This document shows, one piece after another, positions 1-6,110 of a stretch of DNA of 7,660 nucleotides; the stretch's first letter is position 1; every line of letters begins with the position of its first letter. The notes beneath the pieces are model-generated. The model was not told the DNA's origin and made no database searches. It saw nothing but the letters and a program-made list of their open reading frames with translations. Origin of the DNA: an uncultured Blautia sp. Lineage in GTDB: Bacteria; Bacillota; Clostridia; Lachnospirales; Lachnospiraceae. The translations under genes were made by a program, and so were the position numbers. The stretch lies in NCBI GenBank assembly GCA_900547615.1, contig URHH01000121.1, positions 1-7,660 of the forward strand, written 5' to 3'.

Positions 1-171
1 TTTATGAAGTTAGCAGGATAATTTTGTGCAATTTTTCAAATTTGCTCATTTATAGTTATCTTTATATTTTGCCCAGATTTTATGATAGAATATAGTTTTA
101 CAGAAATATCTGAAAAATAAATAAGTCACAGGAACTGACGGGTAGATGTTGGCGGCATCGAAAGATTTAAA
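1..171. other. AT-rich flank beyond the distal end of the array
   Basis: This stretch lies past the oldest repeat of the array. I find no open reading frame of convincing length, no tRNA-like fold and no strong terminator on either strand. The only thing that stands out is a weak plus-strand promoter-like pair, listed separately. It is probably intergenic sequence trailing the array. Confidence 0.6.
69..96 (+). promoter_or_regulatory. Weak candidate sigma-A-type promoter facing the array
   Basis: TTGCCC at 69-74 (4 of 6 to TTGACA) and TATAGT at 91-96 (5 of 6 to TATAAT) are separated by 16 bp. A transcript from here would run antisense to the pre-crRNA. In DNA this AT-rich such pairs arise by chance often, and no gene follows, so the call is weak. 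Confidence 0.2.
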
Positions 172-273
172 AGTTTAATTCATACTTCCCTTACGGGAAG
201 TGACTACATGTAATGCCCAGGCTTACAACCGATGCGAAAATTTCAATCCAACACTTCTCTTACGGGAAGTGAC
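172..273 (-). repeat. Two degenerate distal repeats and the spacer between them
   Basis: The repeat at 172-204 has 5 differences from consensus, 3 of them in the 9 bases at the handle side. The repeat at 240-273 is 34 nt long, with one inserted base between stem and handle and two substitutions. Both carry the same loop change (GTAA instead of GTGA in crRNA orientation), which keeps the GNRA pattern. Each has one mismatch in the 8-bp stem. This is the usual decay of the oldest end of an array and fixes the leader at the opposite end. Confidence 0.9.
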
Positions 274-1275
274 AAGTATCTTCGGATATTTTAAAATAAC
301 TGACACAATTTCAATCCACACTTCCCTCACGGGAAGTGACAGCGCCTTGATACAGCGGGAGTCTGGGGAGATGTGCAATTTCAATCCACACTTCCCTCAC
401 GGGAAGTGACGGACAGGATTAAAGTGACAGCTTTTAGAGTAAAAAATTTCAATCCACACTTCCCTCACGGGAAGTGACGTAAAATACCGTGCGCCAATAT
501 TTTTTGATGCAATTTCAATCCACACTTCCCTCACGGGAAGTGACGAAAGAAAGCTTAGCAAATTATTTGACGCCTAGATTTCAATCCACACTTCCCTCAC
601 GGGAAGTGACCACCGTAATCACCTCTCTTTCTTCTTGTGTGCAATTTCAATCCACACTTCCCTCACGGGAAGTGACAGCCATAATGATCTCATAATACGG
701 ACGCTGAGAATTTCAATCCACACTTCCCTCACGGGAAGTGACATATATTTTCGTCTTCGTCCTCGTCAATCCTGAATTTCAATCCACACTTCCCTCACGG
801 GAAGTGACGGCTTTTCCTTTTTGCCCATGCGAACGGATATATGATTTCAATCCACACTTCCCTCACGGGAAGTGACCCTGCCGCTGTAGTGTCTGAGCCG
901 TCTATCGCTCATTTCAATCCACACTTCCCTCACGGGAAGTGACTGTGCCGGGAGCAGTGTTGTAAAGGGTGTATAAAATTTCAATCCACACTTCCCTCAC
1001 GGGAAGTGACAAAATCCTCCCATAAGCGCAAAAAGCCACTTAAATTTCAATCCACACTTCCCTCACGGGAAGTGACGGCTGCCTTGCGCTGTCCTATAAC
1101 GCAGATGGCATTTCAATCCACACTTCCCTCACGGGAAGTGACGAGTGATAAAGCGTGATAGAGCCCATCGTCTAAGATTTCAATCCACACTTCCCTCACG
1201 GGAAGTGACTTTTCCCCGAATCCGTACATAAACGACAAATGGATTTCAATCCACACTTCCCTCACGGGAAGTGAC
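172..1275 (-). CRISPR. Type I-C CRISPR array, 17 repeats and 16 spacers
   Basis: Fifteen identical 33-nt repeats start at 308, 378, 446, 512, 578, 644, 710, 776, 844, 911, 978, 1044, 1110, 1177 and 1243; two degenerate ones lie at 172-204 and 240-273. Spacers are 33 nt (eight), 34 (four), 35 (three) and 37 (one). The array reads on the minus strand: in that direction the repeat starts GTCACTTCCC and ends GGATTGAAAT, the usual ending of I-C repeats. It folds into a perfect 8-bp hairpin, CACTTCCC/GGGAAGTG, around a GTGA loop of GNRA type. Cutting at the 3' base of that stem would leave the 11-nt handle TGGATTGAAAT, matching known Cas5c products. Direction is supported by decay at the low-coordinate end, by the leader and cas2 at the other end, and by agreement with the cas genes. 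No spacer visibly matches this window. Confidence 0.98.
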
Positions 1276-1280
1276 AGCAT

Positions 1281-1316
1281 TTTTGCACAAATAAAGCTTC
1301 GCTTTTTTATGCAAAA
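1281..1316. repeat. Nested palindrome next to the first repeat
   Basis: TTTTGCA at 1281-1287 pairs perfectly with TGCAAAA at 1310-1316. Inside, AAA at 1289-1291 pairs with TTT at 1306-1308, and AAAGC at 1293-1297 pairs with GCTTT at 1301-1305 around a 3-nt loop. One mismatch and one bulge interrupt the stem. It starts 5 bp from the leader-repeat junction, the site of spacer integration. Confidence 0.6.
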
Positions 1317-1352
1317 TACACAATATTTTTTTGTTTAACGCAAAACTTTCGT

Positions 1353-1381
1353 TTTATACTGCTCTACGTTTTTTCAATCTA
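1353..1381 (-). promoter_or_regulatory. Possible pre-crRNA promoter in the leader
   Basis: On the minus strand TATAAA (1353-1358) makes a plausible -10 box. TAGATT (1376-1381), at 17 bp, is only a weak -35 (3 of 6 to consensus). Transcription would begin near 1346, about 70 nt before the first repeat. The position and direction are right, but the -35 is poor and other AT-rich boxes exist in the leader. Confidence 0.3.
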
Positions 1382-1394
1382 CTTCATTTTGTAC

Positions 1395-1487
1395 ATTTTT
1401 TCTGGTGCGAATTTCCCAGTATTTTTATGTGAACTTATAGTTCGCACCTTAAATACATCTACATAATTAAAATTTTGTCTGGTGCGA
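1395..1487. repeat. 16-bp direct repeat shared by leader and cas2 3' end
   Basis: Bases 1395-1410 and 1472-1487 are identical at 15 of 16 positions (ATTTT, then T or G, then TCTGGTGCGA on the plus strand), 77 bp apart. The second copy lies inside the last codons of cas2, around the residues IAPDK; the first is in the leader and forms one arm of the inverted repeat at 1404-1448. Confidence 0.7.
1404..1448. repeat. Leader inverted repeat GGTGCGAA ... TTCGCACC
   Basis: GGTGCGAA at 1404-1411 and TTCGCACC at 1441-1448 are perfect reverse complements, 29 nt apart. A second small inverted repeat, GAAC/GTTC (1431-1434 and 1440-1443, 5-nt loop), overlaps the right arm. No U-run follows on either strand, so it does not look like a terminator. 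From memory, a similar GGTGCGAA-flanked block occurs downstream of cas2 in other I-C loci; this needs checking. Confidence 0.65.
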
Positions 1488-1749
1488 TGCCCCGGTCCAC
1501 CCCTATATGTTCAACTTTGGTCTGATATTTATTGCCCAAATAATAAAAGCGCAGACTATCTACTTCTTCATCAATTATATCGGACAATATTGCCTTTAAT
1601 TTTACACATTGCGCACCGTCTAATAAACATTCAAATACTGAATTTTGTACTCTTCGCCCATAATTCACACACTGTTTTGCAACTTTTCTTAAACGAGTTT
1701 TACCTGCTGCTGTTTCCGTATTCACATCATAAGTAATCAAAACCAGCAT
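1459..1749 (-). CDS. cas2: Cas2, CRISPR adaptation protein
   Basis: This 96-residue protein has the normal Cas2 length and ferredoxin-like pattern: a first beta strand MLVLITYDV carrying the conserved Asp8, then a basic helix (RLRKVAKQCVNYGRRVQNSVFE) typical of I-C Cas2, and a late strand SLRFYYLG. In the family, a Cas2 dimer bridges two Cas1 dimers and holds the prespacer during integration; its nuclease activity is not needed for that. The ATG at 1749 is preceded by GAGGTGAGGAT, a good Shine-Dalgarno that overlaps the cas1 stop; the gap to cas1 is 9 nt, so translation is probably coupled. It is the last cas gene before the leader. Its final codons contain one copy of the 16-bp repeat shared with the leader, so the C-terminal tail IAPDKILIM may have been shaped by that repeat. 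Confidence 0.97.
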   Translation of the reverse strand: MLVLITYDVNTETAAGKTRLRKVAKQCVNYGRRVQNSVFECLLDGAQCVKLKAILSDIIDEEVDSLRFYYLGNKYQTKVEHIGVDRGIAPDKILIM

Positions 1750-1758
1750 ATCCTCACC

Positions 1759-2790
1759 TCATTTCCATAAAAAGACAGGATAACCGTCCAAATCTCCCCT
1801 GAGGTATCTTGCCAGCAACATTGCCTGAACATATGGAACCATTCCCCATTCTATCTTTTCCTGTAAATATGGATGTGTAAGCGTTTCCTTCTTCTTATTC
1901 TGCCATTCTGTCAATATTTTTCTTCTGGCTTCATCATTCATTAGTACTGCACCATTTTCTTTTCGAATGAAACATTTTCCATTAACCATTTTTTTATTAA
2001 TTAATGACAGAACAAATCGATCAGCCAAAACTGCCCTAAGCTCTTCTATCAAATCCAATGATAGAGATGCTCTTCCCGGACGTTCTGTATGAAGATAACC
2101 TACATATGGATCCAAACCTACACTCTCCAAAGCAGAGGTAATACTATTGGTAAGTAATGTATACACAAAAGAAAGAAGTGCATTGACGTTATCAAGAGGT
2201 GGCCTTCTGTTTCTTTCACCAAAAATAAAATCTTTCTTTTGCTGCAAAATCAATTCATTAAACACTCCGAAATAAACAGCTGCTGCCTCTCCTTCATACC
2301 CTCTCAGCTGTTCTTTTGACTGACAGCTCTGTATATATTTCAAAGAATTTTTCAGTTTATCTGAAGCATTTTTTACTTTGTCTACATCAATTTGAAGGCT
2401 ATGATCTCGTATTGATCTTTCTAATACCCATCTTGCATTATATACTTTTCCAATAATACAGTTTCTGGCAATATCAAGGCTTATTTCTTCGTTTTTGCTG
2501 CTTGCATATTGCTGCTCTCTCAGCAATACATTGCCTTTTGTTTTTCCTGTAACACGAGCCAGGAATTTTCCCTGCGGCGTCATATAACAAAGGGAAATGC
2601 TTCTCTCTGCACATGCTCCCATAAGAGCAGGACTTGTTCCTCTGTAACCGAATGAAACGATTCCCTCCAGATTGTGAAGAGGAAGTCTGCCCACTTCTGT
2701 TTTTTCTTCAAAAACAACAATATTTTCCCCATCCAGCGACAGATAACTATTTTCAGAAGTAACGTATAAAGTATTTAATAACTTTTTCAT
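1759..2790 (-). CDS. cas1: Cas1 integrase of type I-C
   Basis: This 343-residue protein is full length for I-C Cas1, the integrase that joins new spacers to the leader-repeat junction. The N-terminal beta-rich domain (about 1-85) is followed by the helical catalytic domain. The metal-binding residues are all visible: Glu166 in LRGYEGEAAAVYF, His234 in GYLHTERPGR and Asp246 in SLDLIEELR. No frameshift or loss is seen, so adaptation looks intact. The ATG overlaps the cas4 stop by 4 nt (ATGA) and has a strong AGGAGG Shine-Dalgarno (2798-2803) at 7-nt spacing, inside the cas4 3' end. It should act with Cas2 and with Cas4, which trims prespacers and helps select the PAM. Confidence 0.98.
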   Translation of the reverse strand: MKKLLNTLYVTSENSYLSLDGENIVVFEEKTEVGRLPLHNLEGIVSFGYRGTSPALMGACAERSISLCYMTPQGKFLARVTGKTKGNVLLREQQYASSKNEEISLDIARNCIIGKVYNARWVLERSIRDHSLQIDVDKVKNASDKLKNSLKYIQSCQSKEQLRGYEGEAAAVYFGVFNELILQQKKDFIFGERNRRPPLDNVNALLSFVYTLLTNSITSALESVGLDPYVGYLHTERPGRASLSLDLIEELRAVLADRFVLSLINKKMVNGKCFIRKENGAVLMNDEARRKILTEWQNKKKETLTHPYLQEKIEWGMVPYVQAMLLARYLRGDLDGYPVFLWK

Positions 2791-3452
2791 TCTATTTCCT
2801 CCTCAAGCCGCTGATTCAAATATGTCTTTACGGAAACCGCTTTTCCAAGCTTCAGAATACAAATATCTTTTAATGAGCAGGCATTACAGGATTTGCTGTA
2901 TTTTACTTTTGGCGTATACCCTTTTTCGTAATACTGATGCATTTCCAGGAACATATCTTTTACCTCTGTCCGAAGCTCTTCTGTAATCTCAACAGATTCC
3001 CTTCTTCTTGTTTCCCCGTAAAAAATTGCCCCTTCTGAAATTTCTGTTGAAAACATTTCTTCCAAACACATCGCCTGTGCTGCGAGCTGTAACTTATCCT
3101 CTTCCGTAAGCTTTGGTTTTCCCTTTTTATACTCTACAGGATAAACAGAAAATGTTCCTCTATGTCCCCGAAGCTGAATTCCTTCCTCGCACGGACAAAA
3201 TTCAACAACATCACACTCTCCGCTTACTCCCAGACTTCTTGAAAAAACTGGAAGTGCTCTTGCCGTAATCAGTCCTTTTCGTTTTTCTTTCAATACAGGA
3301 TCGTGCACTCGTTTATGAAGCAATTCCCCTACTGCTGTATGAACATTTTCTGCCCATTGCTGTTCAATATGTATAAGTGCCCACTGTCTTCTGCAAAATT
3401 TAAAATGCTGAATCCCTGATAACATTAAATATTTATCTTCTTCATAATCCAT
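2787..3452 (-). CDS. cas4: Cas4 exonuclease (RecB-like, Fe-S)
   Basis: At 221 residues from the ATG at 3452, this is a normal I-C Cas4. The iron-sulfur cysteines are Cys20 (FKFCRRQW) near the N-terminus and Cys189, Cys192 and Cys198 (CNACSLKDIC) at the C-terminus. RecB nuclease motifs are present: His46 or His50 in the first helix, Asp81 in GECDVVEF, Glu107 and Lys109 in YPVEYKKGK, and Gln126 in the QxxxL helix. In I-C systems Cas4 joins the Cas1-Cas2 complex and processes prespacer ends so that spacers next to the proper PAM are inserted in the right orientation. A TTG one codon earlier could also start it, but the ATG overlaps the cas7 stop as TGATG and has AGG 8 nt upstream. The cas1 start overlaps its stop. 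Confidence 0.97.
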   Translation of the reverse strand: MDYEEDKYLMLSGIQHFKFCRRQWALIHIEQQWAENVHTAVGELLHKRVHDPVLKEKRKGLITARALPVFSRSLGVSGECDVVEFCPCEEGIQLRGHRGTFSVYPVEYKKGKPKLTEEDKLQLAAQAMCLEEMFSTEISEGAIFYGETRRRESVEITEELRTEVKDMFLEMHQYYEKGYTPKVKYSKSCNACSLKDICILKLGKAVSVKTYLNQRLEEEIE

Positions 3453-4363
3453 CAAATCATCCTTTTTACTTCTACTGAATCCGGAATATTTTCTTTGTGG
3501 ATTTCAACAGAATATTCCTGATATTTTCTTGGGTACTCAATGCCTTCGTTCTTTTTCACTTCCACAGCATCAAATAATTTATATGCCGGACAATCTCCCA
3601 GCTCACTGCTATGCTTAAACACAATTAATTCTCTGACTGCCATCTTTCCTCTTGCAGCCGAATGGTCATGTTCAAACATATTTATAATTGCTTCCCATAA
3701 CAGCTCCAAATCTTCTTCCGAAAATCCTGTAACTTTACGTGCAAGATTGGCAGAAACATATCCTTCCGCTCTATATAATCCATACGGAACTATCGTTTTT
3801 CTTCCCATTTCTGTACTTTTATTTTCGGCATCTTTTTCTGTTGTAATCGCAACTCTCGTAATCGTTACTTCCTGACTGATCACCGGGTCTATACTTCTGG
3901 CAAAACCAATCTGTACAGGTCCTCTTACCTGTCCACAATTTAAAGAAGCTTTTACAAAAGTAGTCATGACTGCGCCAAACGTCCGAATATCATAAAAATT
4001 TTCACACATATAATCCCGCAGTTTTATATCTGTTTCCGGATCGCTTTTCTTCAATTTCTTTAAAGCCTCTGTAACCTTTTTATCGTCTGTCTCTTTTACT
4101 CCAAGATTTTCACATGCCTCACGGTCGCTTCTGTTCAAGGGAATATCCTCTCTGATGTAAATCTTAAATCCTTCTTCTCCCTCTTTTACTGTTTCAACAT
4201 AATTTCTTATTTTTCTTTTTAAGCAGACATCTGTTACAAGCCCTAATCCACTTTCCGGATCAATTCGCGGCATATTTCCCGCATCTGGATCTCCATTTGG
4301 ATTTCCGTTTTCCACATCAAATAATACTACAAATTCATATCTGTTTTTAATCGTTTCTTTCAT
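3452..4363 (-). CDS. cas7: Cas7c (Csd2), crRNA-binding backbone subunit
   Basis: This is the repeated backbone subunit of I-C Cascade, which wraps along the crRNA spacer. The N-terminus, NRYEFVVLFDVENGNPNGDP, with the GNPNGDPDAGNMPR and TDVCLKRKIRNYV segments (residues 7-55), is the signature of Csd2. DIRTFGAVM (125-133), RGPVQIGFARSIDPV (147-161) and a HDHSAARGKM stretch (232-241) are also typical. I chose the ATG at 4363 (303 aa): it has AAGGGGGAA about 9 nt upstream and places the family start correctly. An ATG at 4387 would add eight basic residues but has only a weak ribosome site. The start overlaps cas8c by 17 nt, and the stop shares one base with the cas4 start. Confidence 0.97.
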   Translation of the reverse strand: MKETIKNRYEFVVLFDVENGNPNGDPDAGNMPRIDPESGLGLVTDVCLKRKIRNYVETVKEGEEGFKIYIREDIPLNRSDREACENLGVKETDDKKVTEALKKLKKSDPETDIKLRDYMCENFYDIRTFGAVMTTFVKASLNCGQVRGPVQIGFARSIDPVISQEVTITRVAITTEKDAENKSTEMGRKTIVPYGLYRAEGYVSANLARKVTGFSEEDLELLWEAIINMFEHDHSAARGKMAVRELIVFKHSSELGDCPAYKLFDAVEVKKNEGIEYPRKYQEYSVEIHKENIPDSVEVKRMI

Positions 4364-4733
4364 CTGTCTTTTCCCCCTTTTTTTCATACTTTTTCTGCAT
4401 CTGATGATAATACCCTATGGTAAATTTTCCCTGTTCTTCCAGAGATAAACGTTTTGGATATTCCTCTCCAAGTTTCCCAATAATCTCCATTAAAAGATTC
4501 TCATAATATCTTTTTGCACTTTCTTTTTCCCGCTCTATTTTCTTAATATGACTGTTTTTTAATTTAATTAAAATTGGAAAAACTGATGCCGGTGTTGCAC
4601 AGGCTGCATTAAAATATCTGTCCCGTATTGTCGATTTTATTCCTGGATTTGCTTCTATTTGAATACATTCCAGTACAGAAAACAGTCGTCCCAGCACATA
4701 TGCTGTCTCTTCACTTTCTTCATTTAATCCCAT
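4347..4733 (-). CDS. cas11c: Cas11c small subunit from an internal start in cas8c
   Basis: In I-C systems the Cascade small subunit is translated from within the 3' part of cas8c. Here Met460 of cas8c is in frame and is preceded by AAGGAAGGAGA 7 nt away, one of the best Shine-Dalgarno sequences in the window although it lies inside a coding region. The product would be 128 residues, close to the roughly 120-130 expected. It starts MGLNEESEETAYVLGRLFSV and is mostly predicted helical, with a long charged helix around 55-95 and a lysine-rich C-terminus, as expected for a subunit that packs along the Cas7 filament and steadies the displaced DNA strand. The feature is known for the family; its use here is inferred from the ribosome site, frame and length. 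Confidence 0.85.
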   Translation of the reverse strand: MGLNEESEETAYVLGRLFSVLECIQIEANPGIKSTIRDRYFNAACATPASVFPILIKLKNSHIKKIEREKESAKRYYENLLMEIIGKLGEEYPKRLSLEEQGKFTIGYYHQMQKKYEKKGEKTDERND

Positions 4734-6110
4734 ATAATTTTCTCCTTCCTTCCAATTACAGTTTTTTATTAAATATGCTTTTATAATTCCGGCTCTGCCC
4801 CAGCTTATCTTTCCCTGCTCTGCTTTAATGCGCATCAAAGTATCTGTAAAAAGACTTGCCGGATACCTTCCTCCTGATATGACTGCCTGCATTACCATAG
4901 AAGCCATATTTGAAACAGGCTTTTTATCTTTTGCTTTCTGGTTTACTGTCTCCCACATCATCTGCCATAGTCCAAGGTATTCTCTCGTTTCCCAGGCCGG
5001 ACGAACCATCTCCATTCTCTTATAATGTTTCGAGATATTTTCCAGTATGTTTCCAAAAGAATCTCGATAAAAGAGGCGTATAGATAATCTGGCTGCATTA
5101 GGAGCTAACCCTAAAATATAAAATGTTTCATCAGCATTTAAATTTATATTCTCTACTACAATGGATTTGCCTTTCCTTAATTTTTCAAAAATATCTTTTA
5201 ACTTATCTTCATTATCTTCCACTGGATTTAAAAATTCTAAAAAGGTTTTCTGGTATATTTCTTCTCCTTTTTCTGCCCAGAATACCATCATAGTATCACC
5301 TAAAAGAAATGTATATTCTTTTTGGGAGAGAAGGTAATTCAATGCTGTTGTATAGGCAAATTCTGCATATTTTCCAACAGGAGCATTATAACTTTGTTCC
5401 TTCCCATAAGATTCAAAAGCCGGCGCATTAAAGGAAACAAGCGCTGCTCCGCTTGACTGCGCTCCCGGAACTCCTTTTATCGTCTTATGAATTCTGGCAA
5501 TAGGTGATTTTTGTCCTGTAACAAGGCAAATCCCTTCCGTCTCTTCTCCGCTTTTTTTCTGGCTTTCCTCCCAGGCATTCTTAATATCAGCATCTTCCTG
5601 CGCCCATTTCATTCCCATGCAAAATATAAGATTTCCTCCGTCCGTAAGGTCGTCCCATATCTCTTTTATTTCTTCATTTTCTGCCGCTTTTTCAGGTTCC
5701 CAGTTTTCAAAATAAAGTCGGATCGCCTGTGCCATTTCTCCTTTTACACCATCTAATAAAAGTAAATGTTTTTCTCTGGCAGCATGAAAACACTCTAGCG
5801 CACGGCGTTTTTTATTATCATCTTCCATTTCTCTGTCAATTCCCAGAAAATATTTTGCATTGTCGCAGAGAAAATTTGCAGCTACACCGGAAGACCTGGA
5901 AACCATTTCCGGAACCCGCATAGAATCCGGAACTATAATAGTTTTCTTTCCTCTTGTCTCCTCTGTTTTCAAACAAAAAATGCCTCTTATTTTTCCCTCT
6001 TTTGATAAATTAACAGCATAGGAAACTTTAGCAGTACACCAGCCTTTCCGTGATACTTTTTCATCTCTGGCAAGAACTTCATAATATCTTGTCAATGCCT
6101 GCAATATCAT
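4347..6110 (-). CDS. cas8c: Cas8c (Csd1), large subunit of type I-C Cascade
   Basis: This 587-residue protein is the I-C large subunit, which reads the PAM and starts DNA unwinding. Its start, MILQALTRYYEVLA, is characteristic of Csd1. The best conserved block is at 194-262: CLVTGQ, then IARIHKTIKGVPGAQSSGA, LVSFNAPAFESYGK and YTTALNYLL. A second conserved area covers about 330-450 (YILGLAPNAARLSIRLF, GGRYPASL). Its last 128 residues are probably also made separately as Cas11c. The ATG overlaps the cas5c stop by 4 nt, with AGGTGA 4 nt upstream, so the two are likely translationally coupled. I see no frameshift. Its presence together with Csd2 and Cas5c fixes the subtype as I-C. Confidence 0.97.
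   Translation of the reverse strand: MILQALTRYYEVLARDEKVSRKGWCTAKVSYAVNLSKEGKIRGIFCLKTEETRGKKTIIVPDSMRVPEMVSRSSGVAANFLCDNAKYFLGIDREMEDDNKKRRALECFHAAREKHLLLLDGVKGEMAQAIRLYFENWEPEKAAENEEIKEIWDDLTDGGNLIFCMGMKWAQEDADIKNAWEESQKKSGEETEGICLVTGQKSPIARIHKTIKGVPGAQSSGAALVSFNAPAFESYGKEQSYNAPVGKYAEFAYTTALNYLLSQKEYTFLLGDTMMVFWAEKGEEIYQKTFLEFLNPVEDNEDKLKDIFEKLRKGKSIVVENINLNADETFYILGLAPNAARLSIRLFYRDSFGNILENISKHYKRMEMVRPAWETREYLGLWQMMWETVNQKAKDKKPVSNMASMVMQAVISGGRYPASLFTDTLMRIKAEQGKISWGRAGIIKAYLIKNCNWKEGENYMGLNEESEETAYVLGRLFSVLECIQIEANPGIKSTIRDRYFNAACATPASVFPILIKLKNSHIKKIEREKESAKRYYENLLMEIIGKLGEEYPKRLSLEEQGKFTIGYYHQMQKKYEKKGEKTDERND
4741..4751 (-). promoter_or_regulatory. Internal ribosome binding site for cas11c
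   Basis: On the minus strand this reads AAGGAAGGAGA, ending 7 nt before the in-frame ATG at 4733. It codes for KEG within cas8c, so both the reading frame and the ribosome signal are maintained. It decides the cas11c start. Confidence 0.85.

Larger units (their letters stand above)
1276..1458 (-). promoter_or_regulatory. CRISPR leader between cas2 and the first repeat
   Basis: This 183-bp, strongly AT-rich gene-free stretch separates cas2 from the newest repeat, where a type I-C leader is expected. It should hold the pre-crRNA promoter and the signals recognised by Cas1-Cas2 during spacer insertion. It contains an 8-bp inverted repeat near cas2 (1404-1448), a palindrome 5 bp from the first repeat (1281-1316), and a smaller hairpin AAAAC-tttc-GTTTT at 1342-1355. 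I see no classical rho-independent terminator for the cas operon, so readthrough from cas2 into the array is possible. Confidence 0.85.

Noticed and set aside
200..695. Plus-strand open reading frames of 68-69 codons running through the repeats
   Set aside because: They are translations of the CRISPR repeats (recurring FQSTLPSREVT and ISIHTSLTGSD peptides), a known annotation artefact.
1404..1448. Inverted repeat in the leader as a terminator for the cas operon
   Set aside because: The loop of 29 nt is long and no run of T follows the stem on either strand.
1482..1736. 84-codon plus-strand frame opposite cas2
   Set aside because: It is the shadow of cas2 and has no family resemblance or ribosome site of note.
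4364..4387. Longer cas7 starting at an ATG at 4387
   Set aside because: It lacks a good ribosome site, while the ATG at 4363 has one and fits the family N-terminus.
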